Notes under the pieces: model-generated
The model's input: the letters and a program-made list of their open reading frames with translations, nothing else
What the model was told of the DNA's origin: nothing
Databases searched by the model: none
NCBI RefSeq assembly: GCF_902729425.1
Contig: NZ_LR746531.1
Span: 1 to 64,000, forward strand
DNA: 64,000 nucleotides
Direction: 5' to 3'
Origin: Magnetospirillum sp. SS-4
GTDB taxonomy: Bacteria > Pseudomonadota > Alphaproteobacteria > Rhodospirillales > Magnetospirillaceae
Shown here: piece after piece, positions 45,699-55,183 of the stretch
How positions within the stretch are numbered: the stretch's first letter is position 1
Layout of the letters: each line of letters starts with the position of its first letter
Made by a program: the position numbers and the translations under genes

Positions 45699-47341
45699 TG
45701 CGGATCTTGCTGCTCGCCCATTCGTTCAACTCGCTGACCCAGCGGCTGTGGGTGGCGCTGGGCGAACTCGGCCACGACGTCACCTGCGAGTTCGACGTCA
45801 ACGATGCCGTCACCGTCGAGGCGGTCCGGCTTGCCCGGCCCGACCTGATCATCGCGCCGTTCCTGAAGCGCGCCATTCCCGAGGCGATCTGGCGCGACCA
45901 TCTCTGTCTGGTGGTCCATCCCGGCCCCCCCGGCGACCGGGGACCGGCGGCACTGGACTGGGCCATCCTGGAAGGGCGCGAGACCTGGGGTGTCACCGTG
46001 CTCCAGGCCGAGGTCGAGATGGACGGCGGCCCGGTCTGGGCCAGCCGGACCTTTCCCATGCGTCCGGCGACCAAATCCAGCCTGTACCGCAACGAAGTGG
46101 CGGATTCGGCGGTCGATGCGGTGATGGAGGCGGTGGAAATGGCCGCCGCCGGCTCGTCGGAGCCTCGCCGTCCCACCGCCACCACCTGGAAACCGGCCAT
46201 GAAGCAGGCCGACCGCGTTATCGACTGGACCAGGGACGACACCGCCACGGTGCTGCGCAAGATCCGTTCCGCCGACGGCACGCCGGGTCTGCTGGACCGC
46301 ATCAATGGGCAGGACGTCTACCTTCACGACGCCCACGCCGCCGCCGGCCTGGACGGCGAACCCGGCGCCCTGATCGCGCGGAGCGGCGACGCGGTGGCCA
46401 GGGCCACCACCGACGGCGCGGTGTGGATCGGCCATCTGCGCCTGAAGCAGCCCCACGCCCTCAAGCTGCCGGCCGCCACCGTGCTGGATGGCCTCGATCT
46501 TCCGGAACTCCCCGGCTATCACGACATCTGGTACGACGAGCGCCACGGCGTGGGATATCTCCACTTCCCGTTCGTCAACGGCGCCATGAGCACCGAACGC
46601 TGCCAGCGGCTGACGGCGGCCTTCCGCAAGGCGGCTTCCCGCCCCACCAAGGTGATCGCGCTGATGGGCGGGCCGGATTTCTGGTCCAACGGCATCCATC
46701 TCTGCACCATCGAATCCGCCGCCAGCCCGGCGGACGAATCCTGGCGCAACATCAATGCCATGAACGATCTGTGCCGCGAGATCATCACCTGCGGCAGCCA
46801 CCTCACCATCGCGGCCATGCAGGGCAATGCCGGCGCCGGCGGGGTGTTCATGGCCCTGGCCGCCGATCTGGTGCTGGCCCGCGACGGCGTGGTGCTGAAC
46901 CCCCATTACAAGGGCATGGGCAACCTGTACGGCTCGGAATACTGGACCTATCTGCTGCCCCGGCGCTGCGGCGCCGACAAGGCAAGGGAGGTGGTGGAGG
47001 CCCGCCTGCCCATGGGCACCGCCGAGGCCGAACGCCTGGGCCTGATCGACGCCCATTTCGGAAGCGATCCGGCCGAATTCCGCCGGATGGTCGAAGGGAT
47101 GGCCGAGGCCCACGCCGCCGACCCGGCCCTGGAGGAACGCCTGATCGCCAAGCGCCTGGCCCGCGCCGCCGACGAGGCCGACAAGCCGCTGGAATCCTAC
47201 CGGGCCGAGGAACTGGAACATATGACGCTGAACTTCTACGGCTTCGATCCCAGCTACCACGTCGCCCGCTACAACTTCATCCACAAGGTGCCGAAGTCGC
47301 GGACGCCGCTCTATCTGGCCCGGCACCGAAGGAAGAGGTGA
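45698..47341 (+). CDS. hypX: HypX, CO-ligand synthesis from formyl-tetrahydrofolate
   Basis: The 547-residue protein joins an N-terminal formyltransferase-like domain (LLAHSFNSLTQRLWVAL, VVHPGPPGDRGPAALDW) to a C-terminal enoyl-CoA hydratase/crotonase-like domain (GGPDFWSNGIHL, AAMQGNAGAGGVFMALAADL). HypX/HoxX makes the active-site CO under aerobic conditions from N10-formyl-tetrahydrofolate through a formyl-CoA stage. It is usually found with hydrogenases that work in air. It is the last gene of the operon and ends 3 bases from the convergent chemoreceptor. Confidence 0.94.
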   Translation: MRILLLAHSFNSLTQRLWVALGELGHDVTCEFDVNDAVTVEAVRLARPDLIIAPFLKRAIPEAIWRDHLCLVVHPGPPGDRGPAALDWAILEGRETWGVTVLQAEVEMDGGPVWASRTFPMRPATKSSLYRNEVADSAVDAVMEAVEMAAAGSSEPRRPTATTWKPAMKQADRVIDWTRDDTATVLRKIRSADGTPGLLDRINGQDVYLHDAHAAAGLDGEPGALIARSGDAVARATTDGAVWIGHLRLKQPHALKLPAATVLDGLDLPELPGYHDIWYDERHGVGYLHFPFVNGAMSTERCQRLTAAFRKAASRPTKVIALMGGPDFWSNGIHLCTIESAASPADESWRNINAMNDLCREIITCGSHLTIAAMQGNAGAGGVFMALAADLVLARDGVVLNPHYKGMGNLYGSEYWTYLLPRRCGADKAREVVEARLPMGTAEAERLGLIDAHFGSDPAEFRRMVEGMAEAHAADPALEERLIAKRLARAADEADKPLESYRAEELEHMTLNFYGFDPSYHVARYNFIHKVPKSRTPLYLARHRRKR

Positions 47342-47344
47342 TCC

Positions 47345-49039
47345 CTATCCCTGGGCGCCCTTGTCCGAGCGGACCGTATCCATGAAATTGTGAATCTCGG
47401 TTTCCAGGCTGCCGGCCTCGGACGTCAGGCGACCGGCGATGTAGAGCACGGATTCGGCGCTGCCGCCGGCCTCGGCGGTGGCGGCAGAGAGATGGCCCAG
47501 CACGCCGGCCACCTCCTGGGTGCCGCTGGCCGCCTCCTGGACATTGCGGGCGATTTCCTGGGTGGCGGCGCCTTGCTGCTCGACCGCGGCGGCGATGGCC
47601 CCGGCAATGTCGTTCAGGATGCCGATGGTGTCGCCGATACCGCGGATGGCCGCCACCGCCTCGCGGGTGCGGGACTGAACCGCGCCGATCTGGTTGGAAA
47701 TCTCCTCGGTCGCCCTGGCGGTCTGGTTGGCCAGGGTCTTGACCTCGCCCGCCACCACGGCGAAGCCCTTGCCGGCGTCGCCGGCGCGGGCGGCCTCGAT
47801 GGTGGCGTTCAAGGCCAGCAGGTTGGTCTGGGCGGCGATATCGTTGATCAGGGTGACCACCTCGCCGATGCGGCCGGCGGCCTCGGCCAGGCTGAGCACC
47901 AGGGCGTTGGTGCGCTCGGCCTCGCCGACCGCCTGGCGCGACATGTCGGACGAACGGTGGACCTGGCTGGCGATTTCGTGAATCGAGGCCGACAACTGCT
48001 CGGCGGCGGCGGCGACGGTGGCGACGTTGGCCGAGGCCTGCTCGGCGGTGGCGACCACGCCGGCCGCCTGGTTGCCGGCGCTCTGCACCGCGCCCGACAC
48101 GGTGCGGGCGGCGCCTTCCATATCGGCCACCGCGTCCACCAGCACGTCGGAAACCCGCTTGATGGTGGCCTCGACGTCGTCGGCCAGCTTCAGCCGCGCC
48201 TCGCGCCGCTGGATCGACGCCAGCCTGTAGCCTTCCTGCTGTTCGGCGCGGGTGGCCTCGACCTGGGCGGCCTCGTCACGCAGCACGGCGATGGCCCTGG
48301 TCAGGGCGCCGATCTCGTCGTGACGTTCGGTCCGGTCGATCTCGATGCTGAAATCCCGCTGGGCGAGACGTTCGGCGGCGTGGGACAGGCGCAGGATCGG
48401 ACGGGCGATTCCCCGGGCCAGCAGGCCGGCCAGCACCAGGGAAACCAGGGTGACCGCCAGGGCGATCAGGGCGAATCGCCACGCCGCCGAACGGAACTCG
48501 GCGTCGACGTCGTCCAGGTAGATTCCCGTCCCGATCACCCAGCCCCAGGGCTGGTAGGGGCCGGCATAGGAGACCTTGGCCACCGGCTGGTCGGAATTGG
48601 CGCGGGGAAACTTGTAGAACACCTTGCCGCCGCCGGCCTTGGCGCCCTCGACCAGCTGCCGGATGAACGGGACGCCGTCGGCATCCTTGGTGTCCATGAA
48701 ATTCTTGCCCTCCCGCTCCGGCTTGGGCGGCAGCATGACGGTGGTGCCGTCATCGGTGTAGATGAAGAAGTATTCCTGCCCCTGGTAGCGGACGTGGCGG
48801 AGCGTCTCGATGGCCTGGGCGCGGGCGGTGGCCTGATCGAACTCGCCGGCCCTGGCGCGGTCGTCGAACGCCTTGGCGGTCGCGACGGCGACCTGGGTCA
48901 GGGCCTCCACCTTGGACAGCCGGTCCTCGACCATGGTCCGCCGCAACTCGCCCAGCGCCACCCACGACAGGACGATAAAGCCGAACAGCGCCAGAACGGC
49001 CGTCGACATCAGCTTGACAGAAATACCCGCTTTCCCCAT
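47345..49039 (-). CDS. Methyl-accepting chemotaxis protein with single Cache domain
   Basis: The 564-residue receptor has a first membrane helix (about 8-28) and a periplasmic sCache_2-type domain (about 35-185: [37 protein letters not shown]-like end). A second helix (about 190-212), a HAMP domain and a signalling domain follow, whose hairpin tip reads [38 protein letters not shown]. The family senses small organic acids, among others. The ATG at 49039 follows AAGGGGGG. Confidence 0.93.
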   Translation of the reverse strand: MGKAGISVKLMSTAVLALFGFIVLSWVALGELRRTMVEDRLSKVEALTQVAVATAKAFDDRARAGEFDQATARAQAIETLRHVRYQGQEYFFIYTDDGTTVMLPPKPEREGKNFMDTKDADGVPFIRQLVEGAKAGGGKVFYKFPRANSDQPVAKVSYAGPYQPWGWVIGTGIYLDDVDAEFRSAAWRFALIALAVTLVSLVLAGLLARGIARPILRLSHAAERLAQRDFSIEIDRTERHDEIGALTRAIAVLRDEAAQVEATRAEQQEGYRLASIQRREARLKLADDVEATIKRVSDVLVDAVADMEGAARTVSGAVQSAGNQAAGVVATAEQASANVATVAAAAEQLSASIHEIASQVHRSSDMSRQAVGEAERTNALVLSLAEAAGRIGEVVTLINDIAAQTNLLALNATIEAARAGDAGKGFAVVAGEVKTLANQTARATEEISNQIGAVQSRTREAVAAIRGIGDTIGILNDIAGAIAAAVEQQGAATQEIARNVQEAASGTQEVAGVLGHLSAATAEAGGSAESVLYIAGRLTSEAGSLETEIHNFMDTVRSDKGAQG

Positions 49040-49127
49040 GGCCATCCCCCCTTGCGCCATTCCCAGCCGGAACTGTATCCCAGCTCTCGCCCGACAACCA
49101 GTAACGATAATCAGCGGCGGACGATAC

Positions 49128-49823
49128 TCAATCGGCCACGATGCGCCCGTCAACCAGATGGATGCGGCGATCCGCCATGGCGGCCAGATCGTTGTCGTGG
49201 GTCACCACCACCACGCTGCGGCCCTGCTGGCGGGCCAGGGTGCCGAACAGTTCGAACACCAGATGGGCGGTGCGGGTGTCGAGATTGCCGGTGGGCTCGT
49301 CGGCCAGCAGCAGCGGAGGATCGTTGGCCAGGGCGCGGGCGATGGCGACCCGCTGACGCTGGCCGCCCGACAACTGGTCGGGATATTTCCGGCGGTGATC
49401 GGCCAGTTCCAGCGAATCGAGCAGCAGGGCGGCACGCTCCCGGGCCTGGGCGGCGCTCAGCCGCCCCAGCCGGCGGATGGGAATCTCCACATTGGCCATG
49501 CAGGTGAATTCGGGCAGCAGGAAGTGGAACTGGAAGACGAAGCCGATGCGGGACAGCCGGATGGCCGCCAGTTGGTCCGGCGACAGCCCGGCGGTGTCGG
49601 CGCCCTCGATCCGGACGCTGCCGGCGGTCGGCAGATCCAGCAATCCCAGCAGGTAGAGCAGCGACGACTTGCCCGAGCCCGACGGGCCGGTGACCGCGAC
49701 GAACTCGCCGGCCGCGACGGTCAGGTCGATGTCCTGGACCAGGGTCACCGGCACCTCGCCCGGCAGGACCCGCCCCAATCCCCTGGTCTCGATCGCCGGG
49801 CCGCTCACCCCGCCCCTCCCCAT
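49128..49823 (-). CDS. LolD-like ABC transporter ATP-binding protein
   Basis: The 231-residue ATPase has Walker [20 protein letters not shown]-loop, signature [16 protein letters not shown], Walker [13 protein letters not shown] and the H-loop THDND. It belongs to the LolD/MacB branch that moves lipoproteins or drugs. No permease gene is next to it, so it is an orphan. A GTG at 49859 would add 12 residues; neither start has a good ribosome-binding site. Confidence 0.88.
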   Translation of the reverse strand: MGRGGVSGPAIETRGLGRVLPGEVPVTLVQDIDLTVAAGEFVAVTGPSGSGKSSLLYLLGLLDLPTAGSVRIEGADTAGLSPDQLAAIRLSRIGFVFQFHFLLPEFTCMANVEIPIRRLGRLSAAQARERAALLLDSLELADHRRKYPDQLSGGQRQRVAIARALANDPPLLLADEPTGNLDTRTAHLVFELFGTLARQQGRSVVVVTHDNDLAAMADRRIHLVDGRIVAD

Positions 49824-49895
49824 GGCCGCGCCGGCGCGAACGGAAAAGGGGCGGGACACGCCCGGCGTCCCGCCCCCGCCGACATTCCGGCATCC

Positions 49896-51026
49896 TCAGA
49901 CGAAATAGGTCTTCAGCGGGGCGAAGCCGTTGAAATTGACCGCCGAATAGCTGCTGGTATAGGCGCCGGTGGACAGGATGCGCACCTTGTCGCCGACCTT
50001 CAGGGACAACGGCATGCGATAGCCCGACTTCTCGTAGAGGATGTCGGCGGAATCGCAGGTGGGACCGGCCAGGGCCACCGGACCGGTCTCGTCGTCACCA
50101 TGGGGGGTCTCGATGCGGTACTTGATGGCCTCGTCCATCGTCTCGGCCAGGCCGCCGAACTTGCCCACGTCCAGATAGACCCAGCGCACGTCGTCGTCGT
50201 AGCCCTTGCGGCTGATCAGCACCACCTCGGATTCCAGCACGCCGGAATTGCCCACCATGCCGCGGCCCGGCTCGATGATCATGGTCGGGATGTTGTTGCC
50301 GAAATGATCGGTCATGGCGGTCATGATGGCGTCGGCGTAGCGGTCCATGGCGGGAATGTCGGTGCGGTACTTGGTGGGCAGACCACCGCCCAGGTTGACC
50401 ATGCGCAGATCGATGCCGGCCTCGGCCAGAGCGGTGAACAGCATGGCGGTCTTGCCCACCGCGATGTCCCACTGCCCCAGGTCGGTCTGCTGGCTGCCCA
50501 CGTGGAACGACACGCCATAGGGATCAAGGCCCAGGTCGCGGGCGCGGACCAGCAGGTCGCGGGCCATGTCGACCTCGCAGCCGAACTTGCGCGACAGCGG
50601 CCACTCGGCCCCCTCGCAGGTCATCAGGATGCGGCAGAACACCCGCGAGCCGGGGGCGGATTCGGCCAGCTTCTCCAACTCGGCCTCGGAATCGAAGGCG
50701 TACAGGGTCACGCCCTTGGAATAGGCGTAGGCGATGTCGCGCTGCTTCTTGATGGTGTTGCCGAACGAGATGCGGTCGGCCGAGGCGCCGGCTTCCAGGC
50801 ACAGGTCGATCTCGCCGGGGCTGGCGACGTCGAAGTTCGATCCCAGGCCGGTCAGCAGCGAGACGATCTCGGGGGCCGGATTGGCCTTCACCGCGTAGAA
50901 CACCTCGGCCACCGGCAGCCAACGTCGGATGTCGAGATAGTTCTGGCGAACCACGTCGAGGTCGACCACCAGGCAGGGGGTGGGGGGCTGAACTTCTTCC
51001 AGGAAACGGGCGATCTTGGCGGTCAT
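49896..51026 (-). CDS. Ornithine/lysine-type PLP decarboxylase (fold III)
   Basis: The 376-residue enzyme has the PLP lysine K47 in FYAVKANP, the phosphate-binding EPGRGMVG (252-259) and the interface cysteine C324 in GPTCDSADIL. This is the eukaryote-like alanine-racemase-fold ornithine decarboxylase, which starts polyamine synthesis by making putrescine; some members also use lysine or diaminopimelate. Alphaproteobacterial copies are often called speF or speC. A long structured leader with a uORF precedes it. Confidence 0.93.
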   Translation of the reverse strand: MTAKIARFLEEVQPPTPCLVVDLDVVRQNYLDIRRWLPVAEVFYAVKANPAPEIVSLLTGLGSNFDVASPGEIDLCLEAGASADRISFGNTIKKQRDIAYAYSKGVTLYAFDSEAELEKLAESAPGSRVFCRILMTCEGAEWPLSRKFGCEVDMARDLLVRARDLGLDPYGVSFHVGSQQTDLGQWDIAVGKTAMLFTALAEAGIDLRMVNLGGGLPTKYRTDIPAMDRYADAIMTAMTDHFGNNIPTMIIEPGRGMVGNSGVLESEVVLISRKGYDDDVRWVYLDVGKFGGLAETMDEAIKYRIETPHGDDETGPVALAGPTCDSADILYEKSGYRMPLSLKVGDKVRILSTGAYTSSYSAVNFNGFAPLKTYFV

Positions 51027-51394
51027 GGCAAATGCTCCAAACGGACCGGATGGTCTACGGCTTGCGGCCGAAAAGGCAGAGTCGAAGCCCCTAGGTCAGC
51101 CGGGTGGCGACCTGAGGGAACCCGACGGTGACGGCAATGGAAGGGATGCCGTCAGGCCCGTTTGGACGTACTTCGGACATCCGACCACAGCAGGGCCCAG
51201 CCCTGCCGCGTTACGGGCGTCTTGTACGCGGAGAAAAGAAGAGCGGACGACGCCGAAGCGTGCCGAGCAATCGAGTTCATAAGAGTTCCTCCAAGCACCG
51301 GGGGCTTTCACCCCGCTTGCACCCAGAAGACGCCTTTGACGTCGTTGCCTGACCACCCGTGGTCAGAGGCACGTGCGCTGTACGTCTGTCCTAA
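51027..51394 (-). promoter_or_regulatory. Structured 5' leader of ornithine decarboxylase (speF-leader-like)
   Basis: The ~370-base leader contains a uORF (51152-51280) and a series of stems: CTGACCAC/GTGGTCAG (51349-51366), GGGG/CCCC (51301-51314), GCAGGGC/GCCCTGC (51190-51206), TGACGGCA/TGCCGTCA (51129-51154, covering the uORF stop), and CCCTAGGTC/GACCTGAGGG (about 51088-51118). A conserved speF leader RNA is known before ornithine decarboxylase in Alphaproteobacteria. Position and gene fit, but I could not run a covariance search. Confidence 0.65.
51152..51280 (-). CDS. uORF leader peptide before ornithine decarboxylase
   Basis: A 42-codon frame starts ATG at 51280 behind a perfect GGAGGA site and reads MNSIARHASASSALLFSAYK, ending ...RQGWALLWSDVRSTSKRA with TGA at 51152. 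Ribosome-binding site, length and position argue for translation. In enterobacteria a peptide called SpeFL stalls on ornithine before speF; this one is not similar in sequence but may work in a comparable way. Confidence 0.65.
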   Translation of the reverse strand: MNSIARHASASSALLFSAYKTPVTRQGWALLWSDVRSTSKRA

Positions 51395-51400
51395 GGCCGC

Positions 51401-51428
51401 TATATACGCCGTTTTCGGACGATGAAAA
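51401..51428 (-). promoter_or_regulatory. Probable promoter of the ornithine decarboxylase leader
   Basis: On the minus strand TTTTCA (51423-51428) is followed after 16 bases by TATATA (51401-51406) in the context GCGTATATAG. The same extended -10 context GCGTATATAG recurs at about 56590-56599 in front of the CBS gene. Upstream to 51663 the sequence is AT-rich and holds no gene. Confidence 0.5.
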
Positions 51429-51663
51429 GTGAAAATTTTCCCTTGTTCGAAATATTTTTAACTCCCCAAGATTTATTGTTTGATATCAACGCGCTGACAA
51501 ACCGCCCTCCCGCCGGCCGCACGCCCTCGGCCGCAAGGAATAGCGCAGCCGGACCGTGGCATCCCACTATTGGCGGTGAGGCGCCCGGGCAACCGGAAAA
51601 ATAGCCTCGACCCGCCAATTTCCATTTGCATCCCCGCCCGTCCCGGTCCCAAATCAAGGCGAC

Positions 51664-53451
51664 ATGAGCACCGAAAAGAAAGTCTGGCTGAAGCCGATCA
51701 TGGAGCCGTTGCGCCCGGTCATGCGCGAATTGCTGACCGCGTCGCTGTTCATCAACCTGATGGCGCTGGCGGTTCCCATCTTCGTCATGCAGGTCTACGA
51801 CCGGGTGATCGGCCACAACGGCTTCGCCACCCTGAAGGGGCTGGTGATCGGCGTCGGCATTCTGCTGGCCTTCGACCTGATCATCCGCACCTCGCGCGGG
51901 CGCATCATGCAGACGGCGGCGCTGCGCATCGACGTCGAGGTCGGAACCAAGCTGTTCGACAAGGTGATGCACCTGCCGCTCCGCACCCTGGAAAGCCGGC
52001 CGGCCTCGTTCTGGCAGACCCTGTTCCGCGACGTCGACACCATCCGCAACACCATTTCGGGCGCCACCGCCACCCTGCTGGCCGACCTGCCCTTCGTCAT
52101 GATCTTCCTGGGCGTCATCTTCGTGATCGGCAAGCCGCTGGCGATGGTGTTCATCGTCTTGTTCGCCATCTTCATCGTGCTGGCCTGGCGTTCGGGCACG
52201 GCGGTGTCCGAAAGCGCCGACAGGGAAAAGAACGTCCAGACGGCGCGGGATAATCTGGTGGCCGAGATCATCGCCGGACGCGGCACCGTCAAGGCGGTGG
52301 CGCTGGACCGCGCCATCCGCCCCATCTGGGAGGAGAAGCAGGCCGGCACCATCGAGCAATCCATCCAGCGCGGCGCCACCGCCGACGGCTACGTCAACAT
52401 GGGGCAGATGCTGACCATGCTGGGCAGCGTCGCCCTGACCACGGTGGGCGCCGTCTACATCATGGACCACGAGCTTTCCATGGGGGCGCTGGTGGCCTGC
52501 AACATGCTGTCGTCCAGGCTCTACGGCCCCATCAACCAGTTGGTGGGGGCGTGGAAGAGCTTTTCCGCCTTCCACCAGTCGGTCGAGCGGCTTGGCGAGG
52601 TCTTCGCCGAGGCCGAGGAACGGCGGGAAAGCGGCATCACCCGCGAACGTCCCGCCGGGCTGGTGACGCTGGAGGACATCTCGTTCGCCTACGACCAGAA
52701 AAGCCAGGCCGCCGCCGCCATCGACCGCCTGGACATCCGTCCGAACGGCATCACCGCCATCCTGGGGCGCAACGGCAGCGGCAAGACCACCCTGCTCAAG
52801 ATCATCATGGGGCTCTATCACCCCGCCAAGGGGCGCGTCCTGCTGGACGGCGCCGACATCGCCCAGTTCACCCGCGCCGAACTGGCCGGCTGGATCGGCT
52901 ACGTGCCGCAGGAATGCGTGCTGTTCAACGCCTCGATCCGCGACAACGTCGCCTACGGCGCGCCGGGCTGTTCGGACGAGGCCATCCTGGCCGCCGCCCG
53001 CATCGCCGGCGTGCACCAGTACATCGTCGACCTGCCCGACGGCTACGCCACCCCCATCGGCGAGGCCGGGTCGCGCCTGTCGGCGGGACAGCGCCAGCGC
53101 ATCGCCATCGCCCGCGCCCTGATCGGCGACCCGCCGGTGCTGCTGCTGGACGAACCCTCGGCCAGCCTGGACCGTCAGGCCGAGGAGGATCTGCGCGCCA
53201 CCTTGGCGGAACTGGCCAAGACCCACACCATCGTCATCGTCACCCACAGCCCGGTGCTGCTGCCCATCTGCCGCGACGTGGTGGTGCTGGACAAGGGCTC
53301 GGTCGCCGCCGCCGGCCCGGCCGCCGAGACCCTGCAACGCCTGTTCGGCGTGCGCCAGCCGCAGCCACCTTCGCCGCCGCACGGCATCGGCACCCAACCG
53401 AGCGCGCCGCTGGGCGGCGGCGTCCGCATCGGCGTCGGGGGGGCCACATGA
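51664..53451 (+). CDS. Type I secretion ABC transporter (permease-ATPase)
   Basis: The 595-residue half-transporter has about six membrane helices (residues 25-310) and an ATPase domain (about 335-560): Walker [13 protein letters not shown], signature LSAGQRQRIAIARAL (Ala replaces the usual second Gly), Walker B VLLLDEPSASLD and THSP at the H-loop. It lacks an N-terminal C39-like domain, unlike LapB/HlyB relatives. A Pro-rich tail ends it. The HlyD-type gene overlaps by 4 bases (ATGA). Confidence 0.9.
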   Translation: MSTEKKVWLKPIMEPLRPVMRELLTASLFINLMALAVPIFVMQVYDRVIGHNGFATLKGLVIGVGILLAFDLIIRTSRGRIMQTAALRIDVEVGTKLFDKVMHLPLRTLESRPASFWQTLFRDVDTIRNTISGATATLLADLPFVMIFLGVIFVIGKPLAMVFIVLFAIFIVLAWRSGTAVSESADREKNVQTARDNLVAEIIAGRGTVKAVALDRAIRPIWEEKQAGTIEQSIQRGATADGYVNMGQMLTMLGSVALTTVGAVYIMDHELSMGALVACNMLSSRLYGPINQLVGAWKSFSAFHQSVERLGEVFAEAEERRESGITRERPAGLVTLEDISFAYDQKSQAAAAIDRLDIRPNGITAILGRNGSGKTTLLKIIMGLYHPAKGRVLLDGADIAQFTRAELAGWIGYVPQECVLFNASIRDNVAYGAPGCSDEAILAAARIAGVHQYIVDLPDGYATPIGEAGSRLSAGQRQRIAIARALIGDPPVLLLDEPSASLDRQAEEDLRATLAELAKTHTIVIVTHSPVLLPICRDVVVLDKGSVAAAGPAAETLQRLFGVRQPQPPSPPHGIGTQPSAPLGGGVRIGVGGAT

Positions 53452-55100
53452 CCGGCCTGCCGCCACCGTCCCCATCGGCGTCGCCTCCCCCACCCCCGGC
53501 GACGCCGCAGGCCAGCCCGGAGCAGATGCTGCAAATGCTGGCCGCCCTGGGCGGCGGTCCCGGCGGCGCGCCGCCGCCCGCGCCGCCCTCCACCGCCCGG
53601 CTGCTGTGGCGGCGGCTACGGGCGCTGGGCGGCTTCACCGTCTGGCTGTTCGGAGCGCCGGAGGGGACGGCGCGCCACGGCGCCGCCGGCCTGCTGGCCC
53701 TGCCGCGCCGGCTGCTGCTGACGGTGGCCGACTGGTTCCTGCCGTCGCTCAACCCGGTGGAGCCGATCGCGCCGCAACCCCACCACGCGCCGCAGCACGG
53801 CGGACGGCTGTATCATCTGGCCAATTCCTATCCGCTGCCCAGCTGGCGTCCCATCGCGAGGGTGGTGATGACGCTGACCGCCCTGTTCATTGCCTGGGCC
53901 ATGGTGGCGCGCCTGGACGAGGTCGCCATCGCCGAGGGCGAGGTGGTGCCCGAGGGCAAGGTCAAGGTCATCCAGCACCTGGAAGGCGGCACCGTCCGCG
54001 AGATTCATGTGAACGACGGGTCCGAGGTGCGGGAAGGCGCGCCGCTGATGCTGATCGAATTGCCGGTCAGCTCGCTCAACAAGGACGAATTGCAGGTCCG
54101 CCTCGACGGCTACATGCTTCAGCGCGCCCGGCTGGAGGCCGAACTGACCGGCGCCCCCCTGGCCTTCCCCGAGGCCGAGGCCCGCCGCCATCCCGCCCTG
54201 GTGGAATCCGAGCGCCGCTCGTTCGAGGCCCGCCGCAACGCCCTGCGGGCGTCACAGGCGGTGCTTCAGGATCAGGTCCGCCAGAAAGGGCTGGAGGTGC
54301 AGGAATACGAGACCAAGCAACGCACCATCGCCACCAGCCTGCGGCTGGCCCAGGAACGCTTCGAGATGTCGAGGAACCTCATGAAATCGGGGCTGGCGTC
54401 GCGGATGGACCACGTCCAGATGGAAAGCCAGATGGAGGACCTCAAGGGCCAGCTGGAAAGCGTGCGCGCCTCGATCCCCCGCGCCCAGGCCGCCCAGCAG
54501 GAGGCCCGCAGCCGCCTGGACGAGGAACTGGCCCGCTTTCAGCGCACCGCCCAGGGCGAGATGAGCGAGGCGGAACTGAACGTCGCCCGTACCAGGGAAC
54601 TGCTGTCCCAGGCCACCGACCAGCAGCGCCGCACCCTGATCGCCAGCCCCATCGACGGCATCGTCAAGAATCTGCGGGCCAACACCATCGGCGGCGTCAT
54701 CCGGCCGGGCGATCCCATCATGGAGATCGTGCCGCTGCACGAACGTCTCCAGATCGACGCCCGGCTAAGCCCGATGGACCGCGGCTATGTCCAGCTGGGC
54801 CAGCGCGCCACCGTCAAGATCAGCGCCTACGACTACACCACCTATGGCGGGCTGGAGGGCGACGTCATCCTGGTCGCGGCGGACACCACCGTGCCCCAGA
54901 CCCAGACGCCCAACGCCCAGCCCTATTACCGGGTGGTGGTGCAGACCGACCGCGCCTATATCGGCGACGAGGTGGCCAAGCGCCTGATCAGCCCCGGCAT
55001 GCAGGCCACCGTCGAAATCCACACCGGCACCCGCTCGGTCATGGAATTCCTGGTCAAGCCGGTGCTCAAGCTCCGTCACGAGGCGTTCAGGGAGCGGTAG
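53448..55100 (+). CDS. HlyD-family membrane fusion protein
   Basis: The 550-residue adaptor has a long N-terminal extension (about 1-135) beginning Pro/Ala-rich (MTGLPPPSPSASPPPPPATP). One membrane helix (about 140-157), a lipoyl-like part (VIQHLEGGTVREIHVNDG), long coiled coils (about 215-400), and the C-terminal RTX-secretion MFP end (IASPIDGIVKNL ... YRVVVQTDRAYIG) follow. It should bridge the ABC pump to an outer-membrane TolC, which is not encoded here; nor is any secreted substrate. Confidence 0.9.
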   Translation: MTGLPPPSPSASPPPPPATPQASPEQMLQMLAALGGGPGGAPPPAPPSTARLLWRRLRALGGFTVWLFGAPEGTARHGAAGLLALPRRLLLTVADWFLPSLNPVEPIAPQPHHAPQHGGRLYHLANSYPLPSWRPIARVVMTLTALFIAWAMVARLDEVAIAEGEVVPEGKVKVIQHLEGGTVREIHVNDGSEVREGAPLMLIELPVSSLNKDELQVRLDGYMLQRARLEAELTGAPLAFPEAEARRHPALVESERRSFEARRNALRASQAVLQDQVRQKGLEVQEYETKQRTIATSLRLAQERFEMSRNLMKSGLASRMDHVQMESQMEDLKGQLESVRASIPRAQAAQQEARSRLDEELARFQRTAQGEMSEAELNVARTRELLSQATDQQRRTLIASPIDGIVKNLRANTIGGVIRPGDPIMEIVPLHERLQIDARLSPMDRGYVQLGQRATVKISAYDYTTYGGLEGDVILVAADTTVPQTQTPNAQPYYRVVVQTDRAYIGDEVAKRLISPGMQATVEIHTGTRSVMEFLVKPVLKLRHEAFRER

Positions 55101-55104
55101 AGGG

Positions 55105-55156
55105 AGCCGGGGGCGCGTCTTCCGCTTGGCAACCGCTCCACAGCGCCCCCCCGGCT
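55105..55156. terminator. GC-rich hairpin between hlyD-like and prk-like genes
   Basis: AGCCGGGGGCGC (55105-55116) pairs with GCGCCCCCCCGGCT (55143-55156, two extra C). The genes on either side converge. There is no T-run, so it is a weak terminator candidate. Confidence 0.35.
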
Positions 55157-55183
55157 GCGCCATCAAGGCCTGGGATCAAGTAT

